A stretch of 32,652 nt of DNA, taken from the NCBI GenBank assembly GCA_050735975.1, contig JBOHVS010000300.1, positions 1 to 32,652 on the forward strand. Reading direction: 5' to 3'. Under the pieces are notes generated by a model. The model made no database searches. It worked only from the letters and a program-made list of their open reading frames with translations, and was not told where the DNA came from. A program made the translations under genes and the position numbers. Shown here in pieces: positions 24,346 through 31,375 of this stretch. The first letter of the stretch is position 1; each line of letters starts with the position of its first letter. The stretch comes from DATMBL01 sp050735975. Lineage in GTDB: Bacteria; Desulfobacterota; Binatia; UBA9968.

Positions 24346-26049
24346 ATGTCCCATTTTTCGACCGATGTTGTGATCGTCGGCGCCGGAGGCGCCGGCATGT
24401 ATGCGGCCATTGCCGCGGCCCGAAAAGGCGCATCTGTCATCCTTCTCGACAAGAGTCTCGTTGGCCGTGGCGGCGCCACAGTCATGGCACAGATGACGGT
24501 TGCCGTGGCGCTTGGCGCGCAAGAGCCCGATGACTGGGCGATGCACCTCGAAGATACCCTTAGAGCTGGTCGAGGTCTCTGCAACGAGGAACTCGCGGCT
24601 CTTTTGTGCCAAGAGGGGCCGGAGCGCATTCTGGAAATGGAGCAATGGGGCACGCGCTGGGCGCGAGAAAAAGGGCACATCAAGCAGGAGATGGCGCCGG
24701 GGCATAGCCGGCGACGCTGCTGTTACGTCGATTTTCTCAATACCGGCCCTGCCGTCGCGGCGACGCTTAGGCGGAAAGTCAGCGAAGTTCCGACAATTCG
24801 GCGGATCAGCAACTTGGCGGTCATCGAGGTGCTCGTCCACGACGGACGGGCGGTGGGCGCGATCGGCTTCAATATCGTCGCCGGTGAAATTGTGACCTTT
24901 CATGCCAAAGCCGTCATTCTCGCCGCCGGCGGTCTCACGAAGCTCTATGCGCGCAACAGCGCTTCCGCGAATATGGCCGGGGAGGCCTACGCACTGGCTT
25001 TGTGGGCCGGCGCGGAGTTGCTCGACATGGAGTTCGTACAGTTCTTTCCCATCGGCCATCTGGCCCCGCGTCTGGTCGGTATGGATCCGATTATGTGGGA
25101 TCCATTCCGTTACAAGCTCGGCGGAAAACTGCTCAATGGAGATTTCGAAGAGTTTGTTGATCGCTACGGCGGCGCTGACTTCGGCAAGTACACCGCAACT
25201 CGTGATTTAGCCTCATACTCCATTCTGAAAGAGGTCGAAGCCGGAAGGGGCTCGCCGCACGGCGGCGCTTATCTCGATTTTCGCCACCTTCCGGAACGTG
25301 AGCTTCGAGCCGCATTCGGACCGGTCATCGACCGCTTGCTGGCGAACGGTATCGATCTGACGAAGACCCCGGTAGAGGTGGGCCCGATGGCGCACTATCA
25401 CATGGGCGGTGTCCGGGTCGGCTCGAATATGGAAACCACCGTCGAGGGGCTCTACGCCGCCGGCGAAGCGGTGGGCGGCGCCAACGGCGCAAACCGCTTG
25501 TCGGGAAACGCCGTCACCGAAGCGCTCGTGTTCGGCGAGCGTGCAGGAAGCTCGGCGGCGGAAAGAGCGAAACGGGACTCGATAACGTGGGACGTCAGCA
25601 TGGCGCGACGCGCCCTGGAGCGATTGCGCGCTCGGCTCGCGGGAGCCGCTCAAGGATCTTTGCCGCCGGTGGCTCTTCAGGCTGATCTTCAACAGATTAT
25701 GTGGGAGAAGGCGGGACCGTTCCGCACAGGCGAGAAACTCGCTTCGGCCTTGGAGCGAATCAGAAGCATGCAAAAAAATGAGCTGCCTAATTTTCCGATC
25801 GGTGAGCAAAAGGCGTTCAATCTGGACATTCAAGATCTGTTTGAGCTGCGCGCGATGCTAACCGTCGCGGAGACGGTCGTCGCGTCTGCGCTGGCAAGGA
25901 CTGAAAGTCGCGGCGCGCATCAAAGAGAAGATTTTCCCGAGACCGACCCCGCCTTCGACAAAAACCAAGTCGTTGCGTTAAGCAACAACGAATTGAATTT
26001 TTCTTGGGCGCCGCCTGTTAGGCTCTCAGCCAGGACAGCCAATGACTGA
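24346..26049 (+). CDS. SdhA/FrdA-like FAD flavoprotein with altered active site
   Basis: This 567-aa protein belongs to the succinate dehydrogenase/fumarate reductase flavoprotein superfamily. It has GAGGAG (12-17), DPFRYKLGGKLLN, EVEAGRGSPHGGAYLDFRHL, AHYHMGGVRV (349-358) and GLYAAGEAVGGANGANRLSGNA. Arg255, His350 and Arg384 align with catalytic or substrate residues of SdhA. The helix that normally bears the FAD-linking His reads GRGGATVMAQ, with no His, so FAD should be non-covalent. The usual QFHPTG substrate motif is QFFPIG (Phe234, Ile236). The capping domain is present. The partner overlaps its end by 8 bp. I expect a dicarboxylate-type redox reaction but not necessarily succinate/fumarate. 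Confidence 0.8.
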   Translation: MSHFSTDVVIVGAGGAGMYAAIAAARKGASVILLDKSLVGRGGATVMAQMTVAVALGAQEPDDWAMHLEDTLRAGRGLCNEELAALLCQEGPERILEMEQWGTRWAREKGHIKQEMAPGHSRRRCCYVDFLNTGPAVAATLRRKVSEVPTIRRISNLAVIEVLVHDGRAVGAIGFNIVAGEIVTFHAKAVILAAGGLTKLYARNSASANMAGEAYALALWAGAELLDMEFVQFFPIGHLAPRLVGMDPIMWDPFRYKLGGKLLNGDFEEFVDRYGGADFGKYTATRDLASYSILKEVEAGRGSPHGGAYLDFRHLPERELRAAFGPVIDRLLANGIDLTKTPVEVGPMAHYHMGGVRVGSNMETTVEGLYAAGEAVGGANGANRLSGNAVTEALVFGERAGSSAAERAKRDSITWDVSMARRALERLRARLAGAAQGSLPPVALQADLQQIMWEKAGPFRTGEKLASALERIRSMQKNELPNFPIGEQKAFNLDIQDLFELRAMLTVAETVVASALARTESRGAHQREDFPETDPAFDKNQVVALSNNELNFSWAPPVRLSARTAND

Positions 26050-26383
26050 GAGAAATCTCAATAAAGCGACTCTTCGTGTCCGGCGCGGCGCTCCGGGTGA
26101 AAAGACGCGCTATCAAGAGTTCGAAGTTCCTTATGAAGACGGGATGTCGGTACTCGATGCGCTCCGCTGGATTCGCGCGCATATCGACAGCACCCTCGCC
26201 GTCCGCTACAGCTGCATCAACGCGAACGCGTGCAAGACATGCATGGCCCTCGTGAATGGAGAGGTGGAATATACGTGCATCGCGCGTCTGATCCCCGGCG
26301 TGATGACCGTGGAACCGCTTCCAAAGCGACCTTTGATCCGTGACCTGGTAACGGATACGGTTCCGGACGAAGAGAAGCTGTGA
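26042..26383 (+). CDS. Stand-alone 2Fe-2S SdhB-like iron-sulfur protein
   Basis: This 113-aa protein matches only the N-terminal 2Fe-2S (fer2_3) half of SdhB/FrdB. It has a beta-grasp start LRVRRGAPGE ... QEFEVPYEDGMSVLDALRWI and then Cys58-x5-Cys64-x2-Cys67-x11-Cys79. The first spacing is one residue longer than the C-x4-C-x2-C usual in SdhB. The C-terminal 3Fe-4S/4Fe-4S domain is absent: no further cysteines occur and the gene ends after VTDTVPDEEKL. It overlaps the flavoprotein gene by 8 bp, so the two are surely coexpressed. No membrane-anchor subunit is nearby, suggesting a soluble two-subunit oxidoreductase with an unknown redox partner (inference). Confidence 0.75.
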   Translation: MTERNLNKATLRVRRGAPGEKTRYQEFEVPYEDGMSVLDALRWIRAHIDSTLAVRYSCINANACKTCMALVNGEVEYTCIARLIPGVMTVEPLPKRPLIRDLVTDTVPDEEKL

Positions 26384-26492
26384 AGCAGGTTTAGGTTAAG
26401 GCTGAGTGGGCGTGGCTTTTGTAGTACGACTTGGGGACGGATTGACCACAAAGATCCCAGCGCGGCTAAGCCTCAATGTAGTGGAAAAAGAA

Positions 26493-26578
26493 TTTCACCA
26501 CGAAGGTCGCGAAGAGCACGAAGTTCGAAAGCACGAATATTTGAAGCCTTCGCGTCCTTCGACGCGCTTCGTGGTGAG
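26493..26578. repeat. Dispersed inverted repeat after the oxidoreductase pair
   Basis: TTTCACCACGAAGGTCGCG (from 26493) is mirrored by CGCTTCGTGGTGAGA at 26564-26578, with CTTCGCGTCCTTCG between them. The wider gap 26384-26613 also has AGGTTTAGGTTAAGGCTGAG (similar to sequence after cimA) and GACCACAAAG (similar to sequence before mnmA). It separates convergent genes and carries no ORF I can support. Confidence 0.65.
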
Positions 26579-26613
26579 AACGAAATTTGTGGAGCGTTTT
26601 CAGCGATCTGTCT

Positions 26614-27891
26614 CTAAATCGCGGGGCGGGCGCCGCCGCAGCAGCGTTTGTATTTCTTGCCACTGCCGCAAGTGCAGGGATCATTCCTACCGACCTGGGG
26701 GGCCGATCTTTTCGCGTCCTCCGCGCGAACGATCTGCATGAGTTTTTCCGTTGGTTCCCCCGCCTCGACCAACTCGGCGAACTTTTGCAAATAGGGTTTG
26801 CTGTGAGTGAAGAAACGCTTCAGGCCCGCACATAAGTAGTTAAGTCCCTCTTCCCCGTCCGGCGTCGTGATGAAACGATCCTTGGGGCAGCCGCCATTGC
26901 ACATGCTCAAGACTTCGCACTCGCGGCAGTAGCGCGGCAGGCTGGTCCACTTCTTCTGTCCGAAGTCGCGTTGCGCCGGATGCTCGATCATCTCCGCAAG
27001 GGTCTGTTCGTAGATGTTGCCGAGCTTGTATCCGGGCTCGACGTAATGATCGCAGGAATAGAAATCGCCGTTGTGCTCGATCACCGGCACGTCGCCACAG
27101 GTCTCGCGGTAGATGCAGAGCGCGTGTTCCATGCCGAGGAACGGCCGAACCGACTCGTCGAAGAGTTGAATGAAAACCTTGCCGATATCGTTGCGCACCC
27201 ACTCATCGAAAATAGCGCAGAGAAATTCCCCGTAGGCCGGCGCCGGCACCGAACGAGAGACCAAGGTGCGCTCGGGATTATCGGCGCGTTCTACCAACGG
27301 AAGGAACTGCAGATACTGCCCGCCGATCTCTTTGAAATAGCGATACACGGCGATTGGATGCTTCACATTGACGTCATGGACCACGCACAGCAAGTCGACG
27401 TGAACCTTGTGCCGCCTCAACATATTAAAAGCCCGGACGACTTGTTTATGGGTCGGCTTTTGTCCCTTGGTCACTCGATAATGATCGTGCAGGTCTTTGG
27501 GACCGTCGATGCTCAGTCCGATATAGAAATTGTCCTCGGCGAGAAACTCGCACCACTCGTCGTCGATCAAGGTGCCGTTTGTTTGAATACCGTTAATGAT
27601 CTTCTTGCCGTCGGGGATATGCTTCTTCTGAAGCTTGACCGCTTTCCGGAAGAAGTCGAGGCCGAGCAGGGTCGGCTCGCCGCCGTGCCAAGAAAAGCTG
27701 ACAACTTCTTTGGGCGTCGCCTGGATGTGCTGGATGATGTAGAGCTCGAGGGTTTCATCGCTCAAGCGGAAATTAGAGCCCTTCGGGTAAAGCTCTTCTT
27801 TTTTCAGGTAGTAGCAATAGTGGCAGTCCAGGTTGCAGATAGCTCCGACTGTCTTCACCATGATCTGAAATTCACGCGCCGCAGTTTCCAA
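26614..27891 (-). CDS. Anaerobic sulfatase maturase-like radical SAM/SPASM protein with SEC-C tail
   Basis: The family converts a Cys or Ser of sulfatases to formylglycine, or performs related peptide modification, using SAM and three 4Fe-4S clusters. I chose the TTG at 27891 (425 aa) because GGAGG lies 8 bases upstream; an ATG at 27861 would lose 10 residues. The radical-SAM motif CNLDCHYCY has Cys19, Cys23 and Cys26, with SWHGGEPTLLG, IQTNGTLID and GLSIDGP following. A SPASM region follows with ETCGDVPVIEHNGDFYSCDHYVEPGYKLGNI and CRECEVLSMCNGGCPKDRF. The last 22 residues form a SEC-C zinc motif (CTCGSGKKYKRCC). No sulfatase is encoded in the window, so the substrate must be elsewhere. Confidence 0.88.
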   Translation of the reverse strand: METAAREFQIMVKTVGAICNLDCHYCYYLKKEELYPKGSNFRLSDETLELYIIQHIQATPKEVVSFSWHGGEPTLLGLDFFRKAVKLQKKHIPDGKKIINGIQTNGTLIDDEWCEFLAEDNFYIGLSIDGPKDLHDHYRVTKGQKPTHKQVVRAFNMLRRHKVHVDLLCVVHDVNVKHPIAVYRYFKEIGGQYLQFLPLVERADNPERTLVSRSVPAPAYGEFLCAIFDEWVRNDIGKVFIQLFDESVRPFLGMEHALCIYRETCGDVPVIEHNGDFYSCDHYVEPGYKLGNIYEQTLAEMIEHPAQRDFGQKKWTSLPRYCRECEVLSMCNGGCPKDRFITTPDGEEGLNYLCAGLKRFFTHSKPYLQKFAELVEAGEPTEKLMQIVRAEDAKRSAPQVGRNDPCTCGSGKKYKRCCGGARPAI

Positions 27892-28316
27892 AAGAAGTAC
27901 CTCCAAGTAACCCAAAGGAGCGCCCCGTTGATCCGTGCGACATTTCGAGCGCTTTTTCGAGACTCTACTCAAAAAACTACCGGATGTCATCACCTACAAA
28001 CGGGGCATACGGCCCGGCTAACTTCGTTCGGCGCAAATGAAAATACCACTTACAACGTCTGTGGCTTTTGAACCGGCGTGGGAGAGGGATCCAAAGTCCA
28101 CTCGACCGACTGACAATCGTCCGCCGTCCCGGTCGGGTATAATAGGATTTCGCAGACCTGGATATGAAGGTGGGAGCGCTTCCCAGAAAGGATTGACACG
28201 GCTTTGAAAAGTGAGGAAAACTTGTGTGCTCTATGAACTTTAAAAATTGTCATTCGCAGATCCATATACTCACTAGTTGAACTACGAACGACGACCGGAT
28301 CTGAGGGCCAGGAGTG
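27892..28316. other. 425-bp gap between divergent genes, no gene found
   Basis: This holds the upstream regions of the minus-strand maturase and the plus-strand DUF4238 gene. A TATAAT at 28138-28143 lacks a well-spaced -35. GTTGAAC at 28276-28282 fits the GTTRRRY core of integron recombination sites but has no matching partner within 140 bp upstream. No RNA gene or repeat is recognised. Confidence 0.5.
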
Positions 28317-29210
28317 ATGAAGCAGACACAGCACTATGTACCTCAATTCATGCTCCGGCGGTTTGCGCTCAAGCGCCGGAAGCGCCACAGGTCAGTTCAC
28401 CAAGTGTGGGTCAAGGATCTCACGGCCCAACGTGCCTACATAGCGGCGGTACCACACGTTGCGGCGGAGACTGGCTTCTATCGTCCCCGTGCTGGTGGCC
28501 CAGACGCGGATTGGCTTGAGGCGCAACTCGGCAAGATCGAGGATCTGGCTGCCCCGGCCATCGCTCGGCTCGCCGACTCCTCCAACTGGCAGGCCCACAC
28601 CGACGAGGATCGTGTCACGCTCGCGATTTTTCTGATCAGGTTGTATACTCGCGGCCCCCGGGTACGGCGGAACCTTGCCGAAATGGCTCGACAAGTCCTG
28701 GAACACTTCAAGGCGATCGGGGAGACGACAGCACCAGAACTCCAGCGCGAGCTCGAGGCTGTTCAGGCCTCTGACCCCGTGCCAGATCACGCGGGAGTGA
28801 TCATGGAGACCGCCAAGAACTATCCCGCACTCGTAGAGCGTTCCTGGTGGTTGCTGGTGCCGCCAATCGGGAGTCGGTTCATCTCTTCAGATTGTCCGGT
28901 GCTGATGGAAAATCCGATCCTGGCCGGTTTGAAGAGCAACATGGGATTACTCGTCACCGGTGTTATTGTCTATTTGCCGCTCTCGCCTTACCTCATGCTG
29001 ATGGTTGCCGACTCCATTCATGGATTGCCCGACCGCCGAGTGCATCACATCGGAGCACAGGAGTTCCGCAATCTGCGGTGGCTTACGGGATTCTGCACCG
29101 AGCGATTTATATACGGGCGGTCGCCCGACGATCTTTTCGTACCAGAAGGTTCCTGGGTAGGCGGTAGGAGGCCTCAGATTGTGAGCCCTGTCTTGAAATC
29201 CAAGGGTTGA
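28317..29210 (+). CDS. DUF4238-domain protein
   Basis: This 297-aa protein opens with QHYVPQFMLRRFA, the hallmark of DUF4238. It also has TGFYRPR, WQAHTDEDRVTLAIFLIRLYTRGPRVRR, and a second conserved region SWWLLVPPIGSRFISSDCPVLMENP followed by VYLPLSPYLMLMV. The family is widespread in accessory regions; no biochemical function is established that I know of. It starts at ATG 28317, with GAGGG nine bases upstream; GTG 28314 is an alternative. No signal peptide or membrane helix is apparent. It begins the run of small, same-direction accessory genes. A shorter relative lies at 31934. Confidence 0.82.
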   Translation: MKQTQHYVPQFMLRRFALKRRKRHRSVHQVWVKDLTAQRAYIAAVPHVAAETGFYRPRAGGPDADWLEAQLGKIEDLAAPAIARLADSSNWQAHTDEDRVTLAIFLIRLYTRGPRVRRNLAEMARQVLEHFKAIGETTAPELQRELEAVQASDPVPDHAGVIMETAKNYPALVERSWWLLVPPIGSRFISSDCPVLMENPILAGLKSNMGLLVTGVIVYLPLSPYLMLMVADSIHGLPDRRVHHIGAQEFRNLRWLTGFCTERFIYGRSPDDLFVPEGSWVGGRRPQIVSPVLKSKG

Positions 29211-29288
29211 GTGCCATCAACCGTGCGCGGACTGGATCGCATAACACCACGTTTAGGGCCCTGGATTACTAATGACTAAGAACCGACG

Positions 29289-29990
29289 ATGAATCCCTCG
29301 ATATGGATATATGGCGGTTTTCACTACGATCCAGGGACGCGGCAAAGGTTCCTTAAGGAACTTGCCAAGCAACAGACAGCGCCTCACTTCGTTGCAGTCG
29401 AATGGGAGAAGTCTGTCTTTGAAAAGTTCGTTCAGTGGCGGCCCTGGGTTGAAGAGCGCCTCGGGTCATGTTGGGATTTTCTGACGCCTGAAGACTGCCA
29501 TGAGCTGTCGCTCGCGCTTGCGTGGGAGGGGGACGCCTACGCGGAGCGGTTTCCAGGCGCTGATCCACTTTGGCTGGAAATCGGTTTTCAGGAGGCAAAT
29601 TTCAAACAGCGCTATGGCGTCGATGATCTTAATAACGTTCCAGAAAGCTTCGCTTATGGCTTGCTGCAACGACTCTGCAACCCTGGTCAGCCCACGATGA
29701 ACGAGTGGATAGCTAACGTCGATCCTCCACCAGCGCCGAGAACTAAGAAAGATCTGGTGGATCGTGTGTGGAGAAAAGTATGGTCGGAAGCAGACGGAGA
29801 GTCTGGAGGGTTCGACCGAGATGGACGCTGGGCCAGAGCGATCTGCGAGCGAAGCTCGGGACTGCACGAAGGCTGGATTGCGGTCGTCGTTGGCTGGAAG
29901 CATGCGGATTCCACTGGCGGAAATCAGCGGCTCCGAGGCCTCTTGTTGTCGAAGGGCTTTTCTGTCAACTCAGTGCGCCTGGGACCGTAG
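29289..29990 (+). CDS. TIKI/TraB-superfamily-like protein
   Basis: I infer this family from layout rather than overall similarity. The 233-aa protein begins with a beta strand and a GxxH motif, IWIYGGFH (Gly9, His12), then PHFVAVEWE with Glu38 in the position of the conserved acid. It has DRDGRWARAICERS (Arg near 180-183), and ends VVVGWKHADSTGGNQRLRGLLLSKGF with a second GxxH (Gly202, His205). Two GxxH motifs with Glu and Arg between them define the TIKI/TraB/GumN superfamily, which includes putative metalloproteases. It lacks a signal peptide. An attC-like site begins 54 bp after its stop, so it probably rides on a gene cassette. Confidence 0.55.
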   Translation: MNPSIWIYGGFHYDPGTRQRFLKELAKQQTAPHFVAVEWEKSVFEKFVQWRPWVEERLGSCWDFLTPEDCHELSLALAWEGDAYAERFPGADPLWLEIGFQEANFKQRYGVDDLNNVPESFAYGLLQRLCNPGQPTMNEWIANVDPPPAPRTKKDLVDRVWRKVWSEADGESGGFDRDGRWARAICERSSGLHEGWIAVVVGWKHADSTGGNQRLRGLLLSKGFSVNSVRLGP

Positions 29991-30043
29991 GTGCCAATCC
30001 ATGCAAGATTGACCTGCAAGAAAAAGGAGACGTTCTGATTTTT

Positions 30044-30102
30044 GTCCTAACTTTTCACTTCAGACCGATCGCTAAAAGCGCCGGCTGAGCGCAGCGTTAG
30101 AC
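30044..30102 (+). other. attC-like recombination site 1
   Basis: The site runs from GTCCTAAC (R''-like, CTAAC core) to GTTAGAC (30096-30102, a perfect GTTRRRY R' box). The two cores are complementary (CTAAC/GTTAG). Inside, TCAGaCCG pairs with CGGCTGA, leaving one unpaired A, the extrahelical-base feature of attC, and CGC/GCG closes a TAAAA loop. R'' deviates from RYYYAAC at its first base. Confidence 0.55.
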
Positions 30103-30174
30103 TGGCAGAGCAAGGACCCGCTGTCTGTGCCTTGAAGAAAAACGGTATGTCGTGATATCCGAACCTGCAAACCT

Positions 30175-30456
30175 ATGCACGAGCGCATCCTTCAGCGGTT
30201 TCGCGACAGAATCCGAGGCCTGGATTATGTAGTCACGCTCCATGCTGAAGAGGAAATGGACGAAGACGGTTTGTCAGTCTTCGACTTGGAGAGCGCTGTG
30301 CTGACTGGTGAGATTGTTGAGCGCCAGCGGGACCGCCAGACACGAGAATGGAAATATGTCGTAAACGGCAGAGGCCTCGATGGCGGCACTGTCGGTGTCG
30401 TTGGAAAGTTGAGCCCTACCGGCTGTCTCGTTATAATCACAGTCTATAGGAACTAA
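30175..30456 (+). CDS. DUF4258 protein, putative toxin of a TA pair
   Basis: This 93-aa protein has the DUF4258 pattern: VVTLHAEEEMDEDGLSVFDLESAVLTGEIVERQRD, then KYVVNGRGLDGGTVGVVGKL and VIITVYRN. The family is RelE/BrnT-like in size and predicted fold and is often the first gene of a type II toxin-antitoxin module. It is followed after 2 bp by a YgiT-type zinc-finger gene, the usual antitoxin partner, giving the toxin-first order of mqsRA-like operons. It lies 72 bp after attC-like site 1 and inside the same predicted cassette as its partner. Toxicity is inferred from family and context. Confidence 0.72.
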   Translation: MHERILQRFRDRIRGLDYVVTLHAEEEMDEDGLSVFDLESAVLTGEIVERQRDRQTREWKYVVNGRGLDGGTVGVVGKLSPTGCLVIITVYRN

Positions 30457-30458
30457 TC

Positions 30459-30704
30459 ATGACAGTTCGAAATTCTATAATCTGCGAGATTTGCGGTAAA
30501 GAAGGAGCCCGGAAGCGTCGCATAACGCGGAGTTATGGCCGTGGCGGCAACCTGCTCGTGATTGAGAGAGTACCTGTGATTACCTGTCCGCATTGTGGAG
30601 AAAGCTACCTGACAGCAGTCACTCTCCACGAGTTGGAGAGGATCAAGCGCCACCGAAAGGAACTCGCCGCCAGGCGCTCCGTCGCCGTCGCCAATTTCGG
30701 GTAA
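30459..30704 (+). CDS. YgiT-type zinc-finger protein, putative antitoxin
   Basis: This 81-aa protein has two CxxC pairs: CEICG near residue 9-13, and CPHCGESYLT near 44-53 within ERVPVITCPHCGESYL. This is the MqsA/YgiT N-terminal zinc-finger signature (VPxxxCxxCGE). The helical tail LHELERIKRHRKELAARRSVAVANFG is basic. The DNA-binding HTH half of full MqsA is missing, as in many stand-alone YgiT-type proteins. It starts 2 bp after the DUF4258 stop. Its end is followed by attC-like site 2, so the pair forms a complete cassette; TA modules are typical passengers that stabilise cassette arrays. Confidence 0.75.
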   Translation: MTVRNSIICEICGKEGARKRRITRSYGRGGNLLVIERVPVITCPHCGESYLTAVTLHELERIKRHRKELAARRSVAVANFG

Positions 30705-30718
30705 ATTGCCCGAGGACA

Positions 30719-30799
30719 GTCTAACATGCGGCTTGAGAGAGATCTTCGGACCCGCTCTCGAGGCTCGCGGGCCGCGCCTGCTCAGGCTTCGCGTTAGGT
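30719..30799 (+). other. attC-like recombination site 2
   Basis: It begins GTCTAAC (30719-30725), a perfect RYYYAAC R'' box, 14 bases after the YgiT stop, and ends GTTAGGT (30793-30799), a perfect GTTRRRY R' box, 15 bases before the next ATG. L''-like GCGGCTTGAG pairs imperfectly with L'-like CTCAGGCTTCGC, with extra bases on one strand. The length of 81 bp is typical. This is the best of the three sites. Confidence 0.65.
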
Positions 30800-30813
30800 T
30801 AGAAGGACAAGCC

Positions 30814-31293
30814 ATGACTTACACGGAAGCGGACTTCGATCGCCTCACTTGGCACGACTGTCACATCTGGGCCATCGAACTCCGCGTCGGCGACCCGGAC
30901 GATGGGGACTGGACCAGCGACCTCGCGCTTGACCTCGATTTCATCGTGGAGTGGATCTGCGGCGTCGGCGGAGGGGGACAGTTCCGGGTGGCACCGGCAA
31001 CCCTCGTTTTCCACGGGGTCACTGATCCGAAGATCGACATCGACTGGGGGCGCTCGGGTTTTCAGGTCTCGCTCCATCCGGTGTCGATCGGCAATGTCGA
31101 GCGTGAACCGATCCCGAATCAGAAGGTGTACCTCGACCGCCCTTATTACAGTTGGAAGATCCGCCTGAACTGGCCTGACGGCGAGATCAGCTTCGGCGCC
31201 GTAGGTTTCACACAGACCCTGCGCGCGGAACCGGTTTTGACGGAGAAGCAATGCCTGCCGCTCAAAGAGAGGAGCCGCCTAACGGGCCGATGA
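30814..31293 (+). CDS. Cassette-borne protein of unknown function
   Basis: This 159-aa protein is not assigned to a family. It begins FDRLTWHDCHIWAIELRVGD, then LALDLDFIVEWICG, RVAPATLVFHGVTDPKIDIDWG, and a second half with VYLDRPYYSWKIRLNWPDGEISFGAVGFTQTL. The WHD start and alternating strands recall small immunity-type or DUF beta proteins, but I cannot prove that. GAAGGA before ATG 30814 decides the start. The last codons and stop lie inside attC-like site 3 (GCCTAAC is part of its coding end), an arrangement known from integron cassettes. It is soluble, with no signal peptide. Confidence 0.65.
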   Translation: MTYTEADFDRLTWHDCHIWAIELRVGDPDDGDWTSDLALDLDFIVEWICGVGGGGQFRVAPATLVFHGVTDPKIDIDWGRSGFQVSLHPVSIGNVEREPIPNQKVYLDRPYYSWKIRLNWPDGEISFGAVGFTQTLRAEPVLTEKQCLPLKERSRLTGR

Positions 31294-31342
31294 AGCCGCC
31301 GGCCGCCTTCGGCGTCTCGCAGCTTATCGGCGAGCCGTAGAC
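31277..31342 (+). other. attC-like recombination site 3, degenerate right box
   Basis: It begins GCCTAAC (31277-31283), a perfect R'' box inside the end of the preceding gene. L''-like GCCGATGAAGC pairs with L'-like GCAGCTTATCGGC with one extrahelical base. GCCGG/CGGCC-type pairs add to the stem. The R' position reads GTAGAC (31337-31342), one T short of GTTAGAC, so this site may be inactive. Confidence 0.5.
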
Positions 31343-31375
31343 TCCACGAACAGCACACGGTCTTCCGGGGCGTTC

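Larger units (their letters stand above)
29289..31342 (+). mobile_element. Integron gene-cassette cluster (CALIN-like), at least three cassettes
   Basis: Small plus-strand genes alternate with attC-like sites at 30044-30102, 30719-30799 and 31277-31342. Each site lies at or just after a gene end, starts with a YYYAAC-type box and ends with a GTTRRRY-type box, the third degenerate. Boundaries by the G/TTRRRY rule would be about 30097, 30794 and 31338. The boundary before 29289 is not recognised. No tyrosine-recombinase integrase (intI) or attI is visible, but the window ends 1.3 kb downstream. Extent beyond both sides is uncertain. Confidence 0.5.

Noticed and set aside
26971..28071. Long plus-strand open frame opposite the radical SAM gene
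   Set aside because: It is a shadow of the minus-strand gene; the minus frame has the full CxxxCxxC, SPASM and SEC-C motifs and a GGAGG start.
28276..28282. GTTGAAC as the attC or attI boundary of the DUF4238 gene
   Set aside because: It fits GTTRRRY but no RYYYAAC box or complementary arm lies within 140 bp upstream, and the 7-mer is expected by chance about once per kb.
28050..28388. Minus-strand 112-aa frame in the gap before the DUF4238 gene
   Set aside because: It has no start signal or motif and overlaps the well-supported DUF4238 N-terminus.
29211..29288. attC site between the DUF4238 and TraB-like genes
   Set aside because: CATAACACCACGTTTAGG looks vaguely similar, but the boxes do not match the consensus and the arms do not pair.
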